Below are positions 24,301 to 32,948 of a DNA stretch of 64,000 nt, in pieces (the stretch's first letter is position 1; each line of letters opens with the position of its first letter). Origin of the DNA: JACMQW01 sp964536965 (GTDB lineage Bacteria; Bdellovibrionota; UBA1018). The notes under the pieces were generated by a model. The model worked only from the letters and a program-made list of their open reading frames with translations, did not search any database and was not told the origin of the DNA. The translations under genes were made by a program, and so were the position numbers. The stretch is from positions 1 to 64,000 of the forward strand of contig CAZIAL010000006.1 in NCBI GenBank assembly GCA_964536965.1, read 5' to 3'.

Positions 24301-26321
24301 GTCCTTCCCGCCGTTCGAGCAGTGACTCCGAGAAACGGCCGCAAAGCTTCGAGCGCCACGGCCGCGCGTCCCGCGGGCGCGCTCACGCAGAATCCCTCGC
24401 AAACCTCCGCGAGTTTTTCCATCACCCGAACCGCGATCCCCACTCCGCGCTTCACGGCTTCGGCGGGATTATCCCCTGCTTTTTCCATCTCGGTAAGGAC
24501 CCAAGCCGGGACCGAAACGCCGGGAACTTCGTTGGCCATGAATTCCGCATTCCGCATCGAGATCATCGGCCAGATGCCGACGAGATGGGGGATGTAGTCT
24601 TTACCGACGAGATCGCGCCAGCGAAGGAAACTCTCGGGATCGAAGATCGGCTGCGTGACGGCGTAGTCTGCGCCGCTTTCGACCTTATAACCGAAGCGCT
24701 TCGCTTCGATCTCGAGGTTAATCGCGGTCGGATTCGAGGCGACGCCGATTCCGAAACTCGTGCGCGAGCCGAGCTCTTCGCCCTGGGTCGTGACTCCGCG
24801 GTTTAAGCAATCCGCCAGGTAAGTCAGACCGATCGAGTCGATGTCGTAGACGGCGGAAGCGTCGCGGTTATTACCTAGCTTCGGTGGATCGCCGGTCACC
24901 ATCAGGATATCGCCGACTCCGTTTACGGCGGCGCCGAGGAGATCGGACTGGAGCGCGATCAGGTTTCGGTCGCGAGTGGTGAAGTGCGGGATCGCGCGCA
25001 TTTCGCGCCCGAGCGCTTTGGTCTTCGCCTGCACGAGGCTTGCGAGATGCAGAGATCCCACGCGGGTCATCGCGCGCGCACCGTCGGGGATATTCACATG
25101 CCGAATGCCGGCATCGCCGAGCATGGCGACGTGTTCGAAGAATTTTTCGACATTTGTGCCTTTGGGCGGAACGAGCTCGACTGAGATGACTTTTTCGCCG
25201 CGGGCGAGCGAGGCGCCGATCGACGAACCGGTCCGCTCTGCGAATGGAGTGCGGAGGGTGGGCGACGCCAGTTTCGCCTCGCGCGTTTCGCCGACGACGA
25301 CTTCGCCGGCCGCCGTGCCGGAACCTGCGTGAGCCTGGTTGGCTTTCGCTCTATCTTGGCTTGCCTTCGCAAGACCATCCGACTGGACGAGGGTCATCTT
25401 AAGCGCCTGGTGCATCGCCCGGATATGATCCGGTCCCGTTCCGCAGCATCCACCGACGCCGGTCGCGCCGGCTTCGACGAAGCGTTTGGCGTACTTCGCC
25501 ATATAGTCGGGCGAGGTCATGTAGAAATAGCGACCGTTCAGGTGGCGCGGAGTTCCTGCGTTCGGCTGGACGATAATGGACTTCGACGTGATCGGACGCA
25601 GGACTTTCAGCGTCGCCCAGAGGTCCGCGGGACCTTCCGAGCAGTTCAGCCCGAGCGCTTCGACATCTTCGCGACCGCCGATGCGAGCGGCGAATTTTTC
25701 GATCAGATCTTTTTGCGAGGACTTAATCGAAATCGACGCGATGATCGGGCGGCGAGTGTCGACGAGCCGGATGCCGTCGATGGCGGCTTCGAGTTCGGAG
25801 AGGTTCGTGAACGTTTCGAGGACGTAGGCGTCGTAGTCGTGGGTGGTGGGGTGATCTCCGGCGTTTTTAGAAGCGAGGCCCGCGACGTATGCGAATTCTT
25901 TCTTCGCTTCGTCGAGACCAAAGGATCCGAGGGGTTCGACGAGGACGCCGAGCGGGCCCATGGAGAAGGCGAGCCTAGGGCTTGAACCGTTCGTTTTCTT
26001 TTTCCCGCTCGCCGATTCGAGGTATTCCCGCCGGGCGTCGTTCGCGATTCGGACGGCCGACTCGACGATTTCTGGAAGTTTTCCGTCGAGGTCGAAGTCT
26101 TTTAGCTGAATGCGGTTTCCGGCGAAGGTGTTCAGGGTCAGGTACGAGGCGCCGGCATCGAGGTAGTCGCGGTGGACGGATTTTACGTCCGAGGGCGCGG
26201 AGAGGTTCAGCTCTTCGAAGGGGCGGTTAATATAAAAGCCGCGTTCGTAGAGCTCGGTGCCCAGGCCTCCGTCGAAGAGAGTGCCGGGTGCGAAAGCAGC
26301 AAGATTTCCCGGGGAATTCAT
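24297..26321 (-). CDS. Homocysteine S-methyltransferase / methylenetetrahydrofolate reductase fusion
   Basis: Two domains as in Bacillus YitJ. Residues about 1-315 are a zinc-type homocysteine methyltransferase (LFDGGLGTELYERG; zinc Cys in GLNCSEGP and GGCCGTGPDHIRAM). Residues about 375-674 are an MTHFR barrel (VISVELVPPKGTNVEKFFEH, HFTTRDRNL, DILMVTGDPPKLG, TQPIFDPESFLRW). The reductase would make methyl-THF for MetH. The first domain could take methyl from a methylated donor or be a second homocysteine methylation route. First gene of the three-gene methionine operon; the 61-bp upstream gap is too short for a SAM riboswitch. Confidence 0.93.
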   Translation of the reverse strand: MNSPGNLAAFAPGTLFDGGLGTELYERGFYINRPFEELNLSAPSDVKSVHRDYLDAGASYLTLNTFAGNRIQLKDFDLDGKLPEIVESAVRIANDARREYLESASGKKKTNGSSPRLAFSMGPLGVLVEPLGSFGLDEAKKEFAYVAGLASKNAGDHPTTHDYDAYVLETFTNLSELEAAIDGIRLVDTRRPIIASISIKSSQKDLIEKFAARIGGREDVEALGLNCSEGPADLWATLKVLRPITSKSIIVQPNAGTPRHLNGRYFYMTSPDYMAKYAKRFVEAGATGVGGCCGTGPDHIRAMHQALKMTLVQSDGLAKASQDRAKANQAHAGSGTAAGEVVVGETREAKLASPTLRTPFAERTGSSIGASLARGEKVISVELVPPKGTNVEKFFEHVAMLGDAGIRHVNIPDGARAMTRVGSLHLASLVQAKTKALGREMRAIPHFTTRDRNLIALQSDLLGAAVNGVGDILMVTGDPPKLGNNRDASAVYDIDSIGLTYLADCLNRGVTTQGEELGSRTSFGIGVASNPTAINLEIEAKRFGYKVESGADYAVTQPIFDPESFLRWRDLVGKDYIPHLVGIWPMISMRNAEFMANEVPGVSVPAWVLTEMEKAGDNPAEAVKRGVGIAVRVMEKLAEVCEGFCVSAPAGRAAVALEALRPFLGVTARTAGRT

Positions 26322-26382
26322 GAATACGGGTTTATCTGATTCTGGGCGTCAGGGCTATGCCCAATCCTAATAACTCGGCGGG

Positions 26383-27822
26383 CTAGAAGTTCGAAATATA
26401 GGCCGACCGATAGACGCGTAGCCCTTCGGCTTCGATGTCGGTCTCGATCCAGCCCGGAGCGACGAGTTCGGTCGCGGTCGCAAGCAGGAGTTGCGAGTTT
26501 CCGGCCTGCGGTGGCTCCATCGCGGGGGCAGATCTTGCGTCCCAGTTGGTATTCCAGGTTCCCATCGCGAGCGCGTACCAGATCTCGGCGACGCCCGTGG
26601 AGATCGTGATTCGCTGGATGGATTTTTCGATGTTCGCCTCCTGGGTCGCTTTGCGAGCGCCTTTTAAGGCGATGCGGATCGGGTTTTTATGCTCGGTACC
26701 GCGAAAGGAGTGTGGGGAAACGAGAAGCGCCACGAATGCGACGGCGAGGAGAGCGAGGAGACCTTTTTCAATCCGCGGACGAAACTTCTCCAGCGAATCC
26801 GGAAACGCGAACGCCACCACGATCGCCGCGAAGGGGTAGGTCGCCACATGGTACTGCTCGAGAAACGAGCCCGAGAGGCAGAAGCCGCCGATAAAAAAGA
26901 GCGCGGCGACGAGCGGGATGATCAGGCTTTGGTCGAGGCGATTCATCTCGCGCGCGAGTCGTTCTTTACTCGTTCCGTAAAAGCGAACGATTTTCCAGGA
27001 GCCTAAGGCAAAGAGCGGAAGCCAAGGCCAGTAGACTTTAAAGAGGTTTCGAATCGGGGCGAGATGTTCGAGAGCGCTATGCCCGCCTAAACGGTCGGCG
27101 ACGTGCTCGGCGTAGTAGCGCTCGACGTAGTGGACGCCTCCGCCGGCCGCGAGCCAGAGGACGATCGGCGCGGCAACGCCGACTAAGAAAGGAAACGAAC
27201 GCTTTCGTAGGATCAGAATTCCGAGAACGAGGGGCGCAAAGGCGAAGACGCCCTTCGATAGAAAGGCGGCGGCCACCAGGACACCCGAGAAGACGAAGAG
27301 TCCCGGACGCGCGCGCGCCGAGGTCGCGGCGCGGACCGCGGTATAAATCGCGCCGAGCGAGAAGGTCGCGAGAAAGGGGTCGAGCATGAACCCTTTCGAG
27401 TATTTTACGTAGCGCGTGGAGGTCAGGAGAATCAGAGTCGCCAGGAACGCGAACCATTCACCGCGGATTCGGCGAGCCCAGACGTAGACGATCATCGCAC
27501 CGATGCCGGCGACGACGGAGGGAAGGAGTTTGAGCACCCAGTCCGCGCGGGCGGCGGCGGGACCGAAATTCCAGTCTAATGCGTGCATCATGCCTGCCAT
27601 TAACCAGATCGCGAGAGGGGGGTGCTGGTAGAAGTTTTTATAGGCTTGCTCGGCGTAGTGGAGGGTGGCCCAGTCGCCGGTGTCGAGGATGTGTTTGGCG
27701 AGCGCGCCGTAGGTCATGGAGTCCATGCCGGGGCGGAAATGGAAGACGTCGGACCAGAACATCAGGAGGTAGAGGGCGACTAAGATCGGGACTGCCCATC
27801 GTTCGGAACGAGGAACACTCAT
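26383..27822 (-). CDS. GT39/ArnT-like membrane glycosyltransferase
   Basis: About 479 residues with some ten hydrophobic segments. The N-terminal periplasmic loop begins with FRPGMDSMTYGALAKHILDTGDW, followed by FYQHPPLAIWLMAG, the catalytic-loop pattern of the PMT_2/ArnT family (Asp in the first loop). Such enzymes transfer a sugar from a polyprenyl-phosphate donor to lipid A or protein on the periplasmic face. I chose the ATG at 27822, overlapping the GT9 stop by ATGA, over one at 27837. It ends 61 bp before the MTHFR fusion gene. Confidence 0.88.
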   Translation of the reverse strand: MSVPRSERWAVPILVALYLLMFWSDVFHFRPGMDSMTYGALAKHILDTGDWATLHYAEQAYKNFYQHPPLAIWLMAGMMHALDWNFGPAAARADWVLKLLPSVVAGIGAMIVYVWARRIRGEWFAFLATLILLTSTRYVKYSKGFMLDPFLATFSLGAIYTAVRAATSARARPGLFVFSGVLVAAAFLSKGVFAFAPLVLGILILRKRSFPFLVGVAAPIVLWLAAGGGVHYVERYYAEHVADRLGGHSALEHLAPIRNLFKVYWPWLPLFALGSWKIVRFYGTSKERLAREMNRLDQSLIIPLVAALFFIGGFCLSGSFLEQYHVATYPFAAIVVAFAFPDSLEKFRPRIEKGLLALLAVAFVALLVSPHSFRGTEHKNPIRIALKGARKATQEANIEKSIQRITISTGVAEIWYALAMGTWNTNWDARSAPAMEPPQAGNSQLLLATATELVAPGWIETDIEAEGLRVYRSAYISNF

Positions 27823-28766
27823 ACTTTCTCGATCCATCCGTTATACGCCAGAATCTCGATGATTTCCGATGGGCTTGGCCAGGGGCGATTTCCGGAGAAA
27901 GGATCATCGGAGACGTAAGGATATCGGGGGCCGTATCCGCCAGGCGGCACATGAGAAATGGCGAGCGCCCCGGGCGGGAGCCATTCGTCGATTCCGGTGT
28001 TCGCGTAGATGACGGCCGTCGGAACGTCGAGGATTCGTGCGATGTGCATCGGCGAGGATTCGTTACAGATCAGAAAGTCGATTTCGTTTTTTAAGAAGTT
28101 TATGAGCTCCGCATCGCGAAGCGTGCGCTCGGCTCCGTCGGAGGGACCGCCGACTAAGACTACATTCGTGCCGCGGCTGCGGAGTAGTGCGACGAGTTCG
28201 GAGGAGTAAGGATACCGCCGCGCGCCCCACTGGGCTCCGACATGTAATCCGATTCGTTTTCCATGTTTCGGCGTGGAAACCACTTTTGATGGGCGAGGGA
28301 AGCCGAGGAGGTCCGCCCAGCGTTCGTATCGACTTACGGTCGGGAACGAACCGCGCTTAAATGGGACGTCCAGGATCCGCATGCGGCGGGCGACGAAAGC
28401 GCCCCATCCTACCATCCGAATTTTCGCGTTCGGGTACCGCTTTTTTGCCGCGCGGTAGTCCCGGAAGTCTCCGCGGATTCCGTAAACGACGTCTGCCTTG
28501 ACTTCCGAGGGAAGGATTTCGGAGATCCCGTCGAAAGGCGTTCTTTTGCCGCGAGAAGTGTAACTAATGTCGATCGAATCGATCTGGAGTTCTGGAAATA
28601 GCGGTCGAAGGATCCCGGAGCAGCGTTCCGAACATGCCAAAACCACATTCTTTGAGTTACTGCACGAAACTAGGTTCCGTAGAGCCCAGCCGGCGATGAC
28701 GGCGTCACCTAGGCTCCACGGCTCAAAGAGGACTCTTGATGGTTTTTGTGCTTGGTTTTCGGTCAT
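27819..28766 (-). CDS. Glycosyltransferase family 9 (heptosyltransferase-like)
   Basis: 315-residue GT-B enzyme. The N-terminal RVLFEPWSLGDAVIAGWALRNL is the family's donor-side loop, and the second half has RIGLHVGAQWGARRYP, NVVLVGGPSDGAER and IDFLICNESSPMHIARILDVPTAVIY, the characteristic GT9 core. It probably adds a heptose or similar sugar to LPS core, in the cytoplasm. First gene of a two-gene unit with the GT39 protein, divergent from the nonulosonate operon. Confidence 0.88.
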   Translation of the reverse strand: MTENQAQKPSRVLFEPWSLGDAVIAGWALRNLVSCSNSKNVVLACSERCSGILRPLFPELQIDSIDISYTSRGKRTPFDGISEILPSEVKADVVYGIRGDFRDYRAAKKRYPNAKIRMVGWGAFVARRMRILDVPFKRGSFPTVSRYERWADLLGFPRPSKVVSTPKHGKRIGLHVGAQWGARRYPYSSELVALLRSRGTNVVLVGGPSDGAERTLRDAELINFLKNEIDFLICNESSPMHIARILDVPTAVIYANTGIDEWLPPGALAISHVPPGGYGPRYPYVSDDPFSGNRPWPSPSEIIEILAYNGWIEKV

Positions 28767-28812
28767 ACGGAAGAAGTAACGCGACGCAACTCACTCGCAC
28801 AGATATTCGAAG

Positions 28813-28842
28813 TTGCAGACGTTTTTTCCATCATGCTATCCC
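28813..28842 (+). promoter_or_regulatory. Weak promoter candidate for the nonulosonate operon
   Basis: TTGCAG (28813-28818) and CTATCC/TATCCC (28836-28842), with 17-18 bp spacing, lie in the 111-bp divergent gap before the hisF-like gene. The -35 box is fair, the -10 box poor. It is the only reasonable position for a promoter of the long operon that follows. Confidence 0.28.
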
Positions 28843-28877
28843 ATCCCATAGCCTTTTTTCCCTAAGGAATTCGTAAT

Positions 28878-29657
28878 TTGCCCACCGCGACCGCCAATCT
28901 GCGATTAATCGGACGACTCGATATTAAAGGTCCGAATTTGATCAAAGGAATTCATCTCGAAGGACTCCGCGTCGTGGGAGATCCCTGTGAGTTCGCGCAA
29001 CGATATTACGAGCAAGGCGTGGACGAGCTGATTTATATAGATATCGTCGCCAGTCTCTACGGACGGAACAGTCTGAGTGATATCGTCCGCAAGACGGTTC
29101 GCGAAGTCTTCATCCCCGTCACGGTCGGCGGAGGAATTCGTTCCGTTGAAGACGTTCGCGAAGCGCTCCGCTCCGGCGCAGACAAAGTCGCGATCAATAC
29201 CGCCGCGATTGCTCGTCCCGAGCTGATGCGTGAGGTGTCCCGCCGATTCGGTTCGCAGTGTATGGTGCTCTCCGTCGAGGCAAAGCAGATCGGCCCGGGG
29301 AAATGGGAAGCTTATACGGATAATGGCCGGGAAAAGACGGGTTTAGACGTTATTCAGTGGGTTACGCGCGCGGCTGAGCTCGGCGCCGGAGAGATCCTTC
29401 TCACCTCCGTCGATCGCGAGGGAACGCGCAATGGTTTCGATGTCGAGCTCGTGCGGCAAGTGACGAACGCGGTTTCGATCCCGGTCATCGCCAGTGGCGG
29501 TTACGGGAAGCTCGAAGATTTATCCGAGGTCGTCGAAAAAGGCGGCGCGGATGCGGTCGCCATCGCCGATGCTCTCCATTATCGGCGCGGCTCACTTCCT
29601 GAAATCCGAAAGTTCGCGCTCGATCGGGGTCTCCCGGTGCGGAGGCTCGACGTATGA
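28878..29657 (+). CDS. HisF-like cyclase subunit of a sugar amidation system
   Basis: 259-residue TIM barrel. It starts at TTG (28878) with AAGGA about 10 bp upstream. It resembles HisF: VTVGGGIRSVEDVREAL, VIASGGYGKLEDL and the phosphate loops are intact. The two catalytic aspartates of histidine-pathway HisF are missing: the KDG of HisF (Asp11) reads KGP in DIKGPNLIKG, and the later AIDAK (Asp130) reads SVEAK. With HisH and the PP-loop amidotransferase next in line, it most likely channels ammonia for acetamido-to-acetamidino conversion (as in the WbpG/HisF2/HisH2 and Legionella systems) rather than making imidazole glycerol phosphate. It overlaps hisH by ATGA. Confidence 0.88.
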   Translation: MPTATANLRLIGRLDIKGPNLIKGIHLEGLRVVGDPCEFAQRYYEQGVDELIYIDIVASLYGRNSLSDIVRKTVREVFIPVTVGGGIRSVEDVREALRSGADKVAINTAAIARPELMREVSRRFGSQCMVLSVEAKQIGPGKWEAYTDNGREKTGLDVIQWVTRAAELGAGEILLTSVDREGTRNGFDVELVRQVTNAVSIPVIASGGYGKLEDLSEVVEKGGADAVAIADALHYRRGSLPEIRKFALDRGLPVRRLDV

Positions 29658-30333
29658 GTTTGGTCGTTACGCTGGTCGATTATGGAATCGGTAACGTTTT
29701 CAGTGTTTCCCGTGCGTTCGAAAAAGTTGGGTGTGAGGTTGATCTGACGTCGGACCCGAAGAAAATTGCGACCGCGCGCAAGCTCGTGCTCCCAGGCGTA
29801 GGAGCATTCGCGGACTGTGTGGCGGAGCTAAAAAGCCGGGGTCTCGTAGAACCCATTATGGAATTTTCCCGGACTGGTAGGCCATTTATGGGCATGTGCG
29901 TTGGAATGCAACTCATGTTCGATCGCGGACTGGAGTTCGGTGATCATCCCGGCTTGGGCCTGATCCCCGGTGTAGTCGCGGAAATACCGCACACCTCGCT
30001 GAATGGTCAGCGTCACGTCACGAAACAGAACCTTATTACCGTAACNNNNNNNNNNCGCATATTGGATGGTGTGCACTGCGTTATGGTCCTCGTGTCTCGA
30101 ACTGGAAAAGCACCGTATTAAGCAGTATTCCAGAGCGAAGTGCTGTCTATTTCGTCCACTCTTTCGCCGCCATGCCTGCCGATACCGAGAACGTCTTGGC
30201 AGAGGTCGAATATGGCGGAAATCGGATCGTGGGCGCTGTCCGTAAGGGCGCATGGTTTGGCTGTCAGTTTCATCCGGAACGCAGTGGTCCGATCGGTCTT
30301 GAGATCATCCGGACGTTTGGGAGAGAGTTATGA
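29654..30333 (+). CDS. HisH-like glutamine amidotransferase, interrupted by an assembly gap
   Basis: Class I glutaminase releasing ammonia for the HisF-like partner. The first part has LVVTLVDYGIGNVFSVSRAF, LPGVGAFADCV and the nucleophile in GMCVGMQLMF. The frame is broken by ten Ns at 30046-30055. After the gap the protein continues in another frame (offset +2): HIGWCALRYGP, VYFVHSFAAMPADT, and GCQFHPERSG with the catalytic His and Glu. It ends in TGA at 30331-30333, overlapping the amidotransferase start. I regard it as an intact gene with a mis-sized or mis-filled scaffold gap; a true pseudogene is the less likely alternative. Bases 30017-30045 before the gap do not fit HisH well. Confidence 0.8.
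30046..30055. other. Assembly gap (10 Ns)
   Basis: Ten undetermined bases inside the hisH-like gene. The flanking frames are not in register, and family HisH proteins usually run directly from a Gly-x-x-His segment to K-x-PHIGW here. The 29 bases before the gap are therefore likely to be extra or misassembled. Confidence 0.97.
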
Positions 30334-31646
30334 GTTTAGTGAAGGCCCCCGGCAGTATCGATTACCGAAAATTTGAAGCTCCCGCGTCCGATCTCGAGGC
30401 GAAGTACGGACTGCCTCGCGACGTCAAATTCTGCAAAACTTGCGTGATCTCGAACCAGCGTCCGAATTCTGCGGTCGAGTACCAGCACACAAAAGACAGC
30501 AAGAAGCAGACGATCGTTTTCGATGAGAATGGCATCTGCGACGCCTGCCGGTCCGCCGCGCAGAAAAAAGGAAAGATCGACTGGGAACAGCGGGAGCGCG
30601 AACTTCGCGAGCTATGTGATCGCCACCGCAGCACTGACGGTTCCTACGACTGCATCGTGCCCGGCTCGGGTGGAAAAGATAGCGTCTACGCCGCATGGAT
30701 GCTGAAATACAAGTTTGGGATGAACCCGCTCACCGTGACCTGGGCCCCGCACATCTATACCGAGTGGGGTTGGAAGAACATGCAGGCGTGGATCCACGCC
30801 GGCTTCGACAACTTCCTGAACACTCCTAATGGACGCGTCCATCGCCTGCTCACCCGGCTTGCCGTCGAAAGACTCTACCATCCGTTCCAGCCGTTCATCA
30901 TCGGCCAGAAAGCATTCGCTCCGAAGATGGCGCTTCTGCATAAGATCCCGCTCGTGTTCTACGGCGAGAACGAAGCCGAATACGGCAATCCGATCGGCGA
31001 TACGAGCAGTGCCCTCCGGGATTACAAGTATTTCGTGATGGAAGACCCGTCGCGGGTGTATCTCGGCGGTACCTCCGTCCAGGAGCTTCGCGAGGATTTC
31101 GGTCTCTCGAAGAACGATCTCGAAGCCTACATGCCCGGCGATCCCGATGCGATGAAGAAGCTCGGTCTCGAAGTGCATTACACCGGTTACTACCTGAAGT
31201 GGCATCCGCAGAGCTGCTACTACCACGCGGTCGAAAACATCGGGTTCCAGGCGTCGCCCGAGCGCACGCCCGGAACCTACAGCAAATACAACTCGATCGA
31301 CGACCGGATTGACGATTATCATTATTACACGACGTGGATTAAATTCGGCATCGGTCGCGCGACCTACGACGCCGCTCAGGAAATCCGCTCCGGCGACATT
31401 ACCCGGGAAGAAGGCGTCGCGCTCGTGAAGCGCTTTGACGGCGAATGGCCCGAGCGATTCGCGCGGGAGATCTTCGATTACCTGAGTATTCCGGAAAAGG
31501 CTTTCCCAATCGCGAGCCGACAGTTCGAAGTCCCGCAGATGGATCGCGAATATTTCATGAAACTCGCTGACCAATATCGTTCGCCCCATCTGTGGCAACG
31601 TGAAGGCGGGGAGTGGAAACTCCGCAAGACCGTATTCAACCCCTAG
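30330..31646 (+). CDS. N-acetyl sugar amidotransferase (WbpG/PseA-type)
   Basis: 438-residue PP-loop ATPase. The ATP pyrophosphatase loop PGSGGKDSVYAAW lies at about residues 110-122; zinc-type cysteine pairs CKTCVIS and CDACR precede it. It matches the amidotransferases that use HisH/HisF-delivered ammonia to turn an N-acetyl group into an N-acetamidino group (Pseudomonas WbpG, Campylobacter PseA, Legionella homologues). Third gene of the trio with hisF and hisH (ATGA overlap). In this operon the likely substrate is a 2,4-diacetamido sugar or a legionaminic acid. Which position it modifies cannot be told from sequence. Confidence 0.92.
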   Translation: MSLVKAPGSIDYRKFEAPASDLEAKYGLPRDVKFCKTCVISNQRPNSAVEYQHTKDSKKQTIVFDENGICDACRSAAQKKGKIDWEQRERELRELCDRHRSTDGSYDCIVPGSGGKDSVYAAWMLKYKFGMNPLTVTWAPHIYTEWGWKNMQAWIHAGFDNFLNTPNGRVHRLLTRLAVERLYHPFQPFIIGQKAFAPKMALLHKIPLVFYGENEAEYGNPIGDTSSALRDYKYFVMEDPSRVYLGGTSVQELREDFGLSKNDLEAYMPGDPDAMKKLGLEVHYTGYYLKWHPQSCYYHAVENIGFQASPERTPGTYSKYNSIDDRIDDYHYYTTWIKFGIGRATYDAAQEIRSGDITREEGVALVKRFDGEWPERFAREIFDYLSIPEKAFPIASRQFEVPQMDREYFMKLADQYRSPHLWQREGGEWKLRKTVFNP

Positions 31647-31657
31647 GAGTCCGAACC

Positions 31658-32941
31658 ATGCATTCACGTAAGATTTCGGTCATCGGACTCGGTTACGTCG
31701 GTCTGCCGGTCGCGGTTGCGTTCGGAAAAACCGCGAAAGTGATTGGGTTCGATATTAACGAAAAGCGGATCGCGGAGCTGAAGTCGGGCGTCGACTCCAC
31801 GCACGAAGTCGAACCCGCCGCGCTGCGCGCCTCGCAGATCCTTTACACGGCGAACGCTTCGGACATCCGCCCCGCGGACTTCCACATCGTCGCCGTTCCG
31901 ACGCCCGTGGACTCGGCGAACCAGCCGGACATGCGTCCCGTCCTGAGCGCTTCCAAGACCGTCGCGGGCCAGCTGAAAAAGGGCGATATTGTCGTATACG
32001 AGTCCACGGTTTATCCGGGCGCGACTGAAGAAGAATGCGTTCCGGTCCTCGAGTCCGTGTCGGGATTGAAGTGCGGCCGCGATTTCTTCGTCGGTTACTC
32101 GCCGGAACGGATCAACCCGGGCGATAAGGAGCACACTTTCACTAAGATCGTGAAAGTTGTCTCCGGGATGGATGCGGAGACCCTCCGCATCGTTTCGCAG
32201 GTCTACTCGAGCGTCGTGGAAGCCGGGGTTCATCCCGCCGCGACCATTCGCGTCGCGGAAGCCGCAAAGATCATCGAGAACATTCAGCGCGACGTGAATA
32301 TTGCGCTGATGAACGAACTAGCGATGATCTTCCACGGGCTGGGAATCGATACCCAGGATGTTCTCGCGGCAGCTCGTACGAAGTGGAACTTCATTCCGTT
32401 TTCCCCCGGTTTGGTGGGGGGGCACTGTATCGGAGTCGACCCTTATTACATGGCTTACCGAGCGGCACGCATGGGCTTCAACCCCCAGATGATTCTCTCC
32501 GGCCGCCGCGTGAACGATGGGATGGGGAACTACGTCGCAAGCCAGGTAATCAAAGGGATGGTCCATACCAGCATCGCCGTGAAGGGTGCGACCGTGACCG
32601 TGCTCGGGATCACCTTCAAGGAAAACGTTCCCGACGTTCGCAATACTAAGGTCATCGACATCGTCGAAGAGCTCCGTTCCTTCGGCGTAAACGTCCAGAT
32701 CCACGACCCCCAGGCGAACTCTGATGAAGTACTGCACGAATATGGGCTCGAGTTGACCAAGCGGGAAAACCTCTCGCCGGCCGATGCCGTCGTGCTCGCG
32801 GTTCCGCATCGCGAGTTCCTGATCGAGGGCTGGAAGATGACCTCGGGTCTGCTTCGCAACGGTTCTGGATTTGTCGTCGACGTGAAGGGCGCGCTTCCGA
32901 GAGTCGGACGCCCGCAAACGATCCAGCTCTGGCGGTTGTAG
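31658..32941 (+). CDS. tviB: UDP-N-acetylhexosamine 6-dehydrogenase (TviB/WbpO family)
   Basis: NAD-dependent nucleotide-sugar dehydrogenase of 427 residues, making a UDP-HexNAc uronate. Rossmann motif ISVIGLGYVGLPVAVAFGK is at the N-terminus (ATG at 31658 with CTAGGAGT upstream); then DFHIVAVPTPVD, YESTVYPGATEEE, the central helix EAAKIIENIQRDVNIALMNE, and catalytic Cys in LVGGHCIGVDPYY. A C-terminal half Rossmann (TVLGITFKENVPDVRNTK) completes the family pattern. It sits 11 bp after the amidotransferase, so its uronate product may belong to the same glycan. Confidence 0.9.
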   Translation: MHSRKISVIGLGYVGLPVAVAFGKTAKVIGFDINEKRIAELKSGVDSTHEVEPAALRASQILYTANASDIRPADFHIVAVPTPVDSANQPDMRPVLSASKTVAGQLKKGDIVVYESTVYPGATEEECVPVLESVSGLKCGRDFFVGYSPERINPGDKEHTFTKIVKVVSGMDAETLRIVSQVYSSVVEAGVHPAATIRVAEAAKIIENIQRDVNIALMNELAMIFHGLGIDTQDVLAAARTKWNFIPFSPGLVGGHCIGVDPYYMAYRAARMGFNPQMILSGRRVNDGMGNYVASQVIKGMVHTSIAVKGATVTVLGITFKENVPDVRNTKVIDIVEELRSFGVNVQIHDPQANSDEVLHEYGLELTKRENLSPADAVVLAVPHREFLIEGWKMTSGLLRNGSGFVVDVKGALPRVGRPQTIQLWRL

Positions 32942-32948
32942 GTAATTT

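Noticed and set aside
20693..24597. Long plus-strand open frames (20693-22123 and 23059-24597)
   Set aside because: Shadows of the metH and RACo-like genes; Arg-rich, no domains, no ribosome-binding site.
26322..26382. SAM or cobalamin riboswitch before the methionine operon
   Set aside because: Only 61 bp separate it from the preceding gene, and the visible hairpin (GATTGGGC...GCCC) does not match a riboswitch core.
29654..30121. 155-codon HisH reading through the Ns as a short complete protein
   Set aside because: The reading after the gap is the wrong frame; the frame offset by two encodes the real HisH C-terminus with the catalytic His and Glu.
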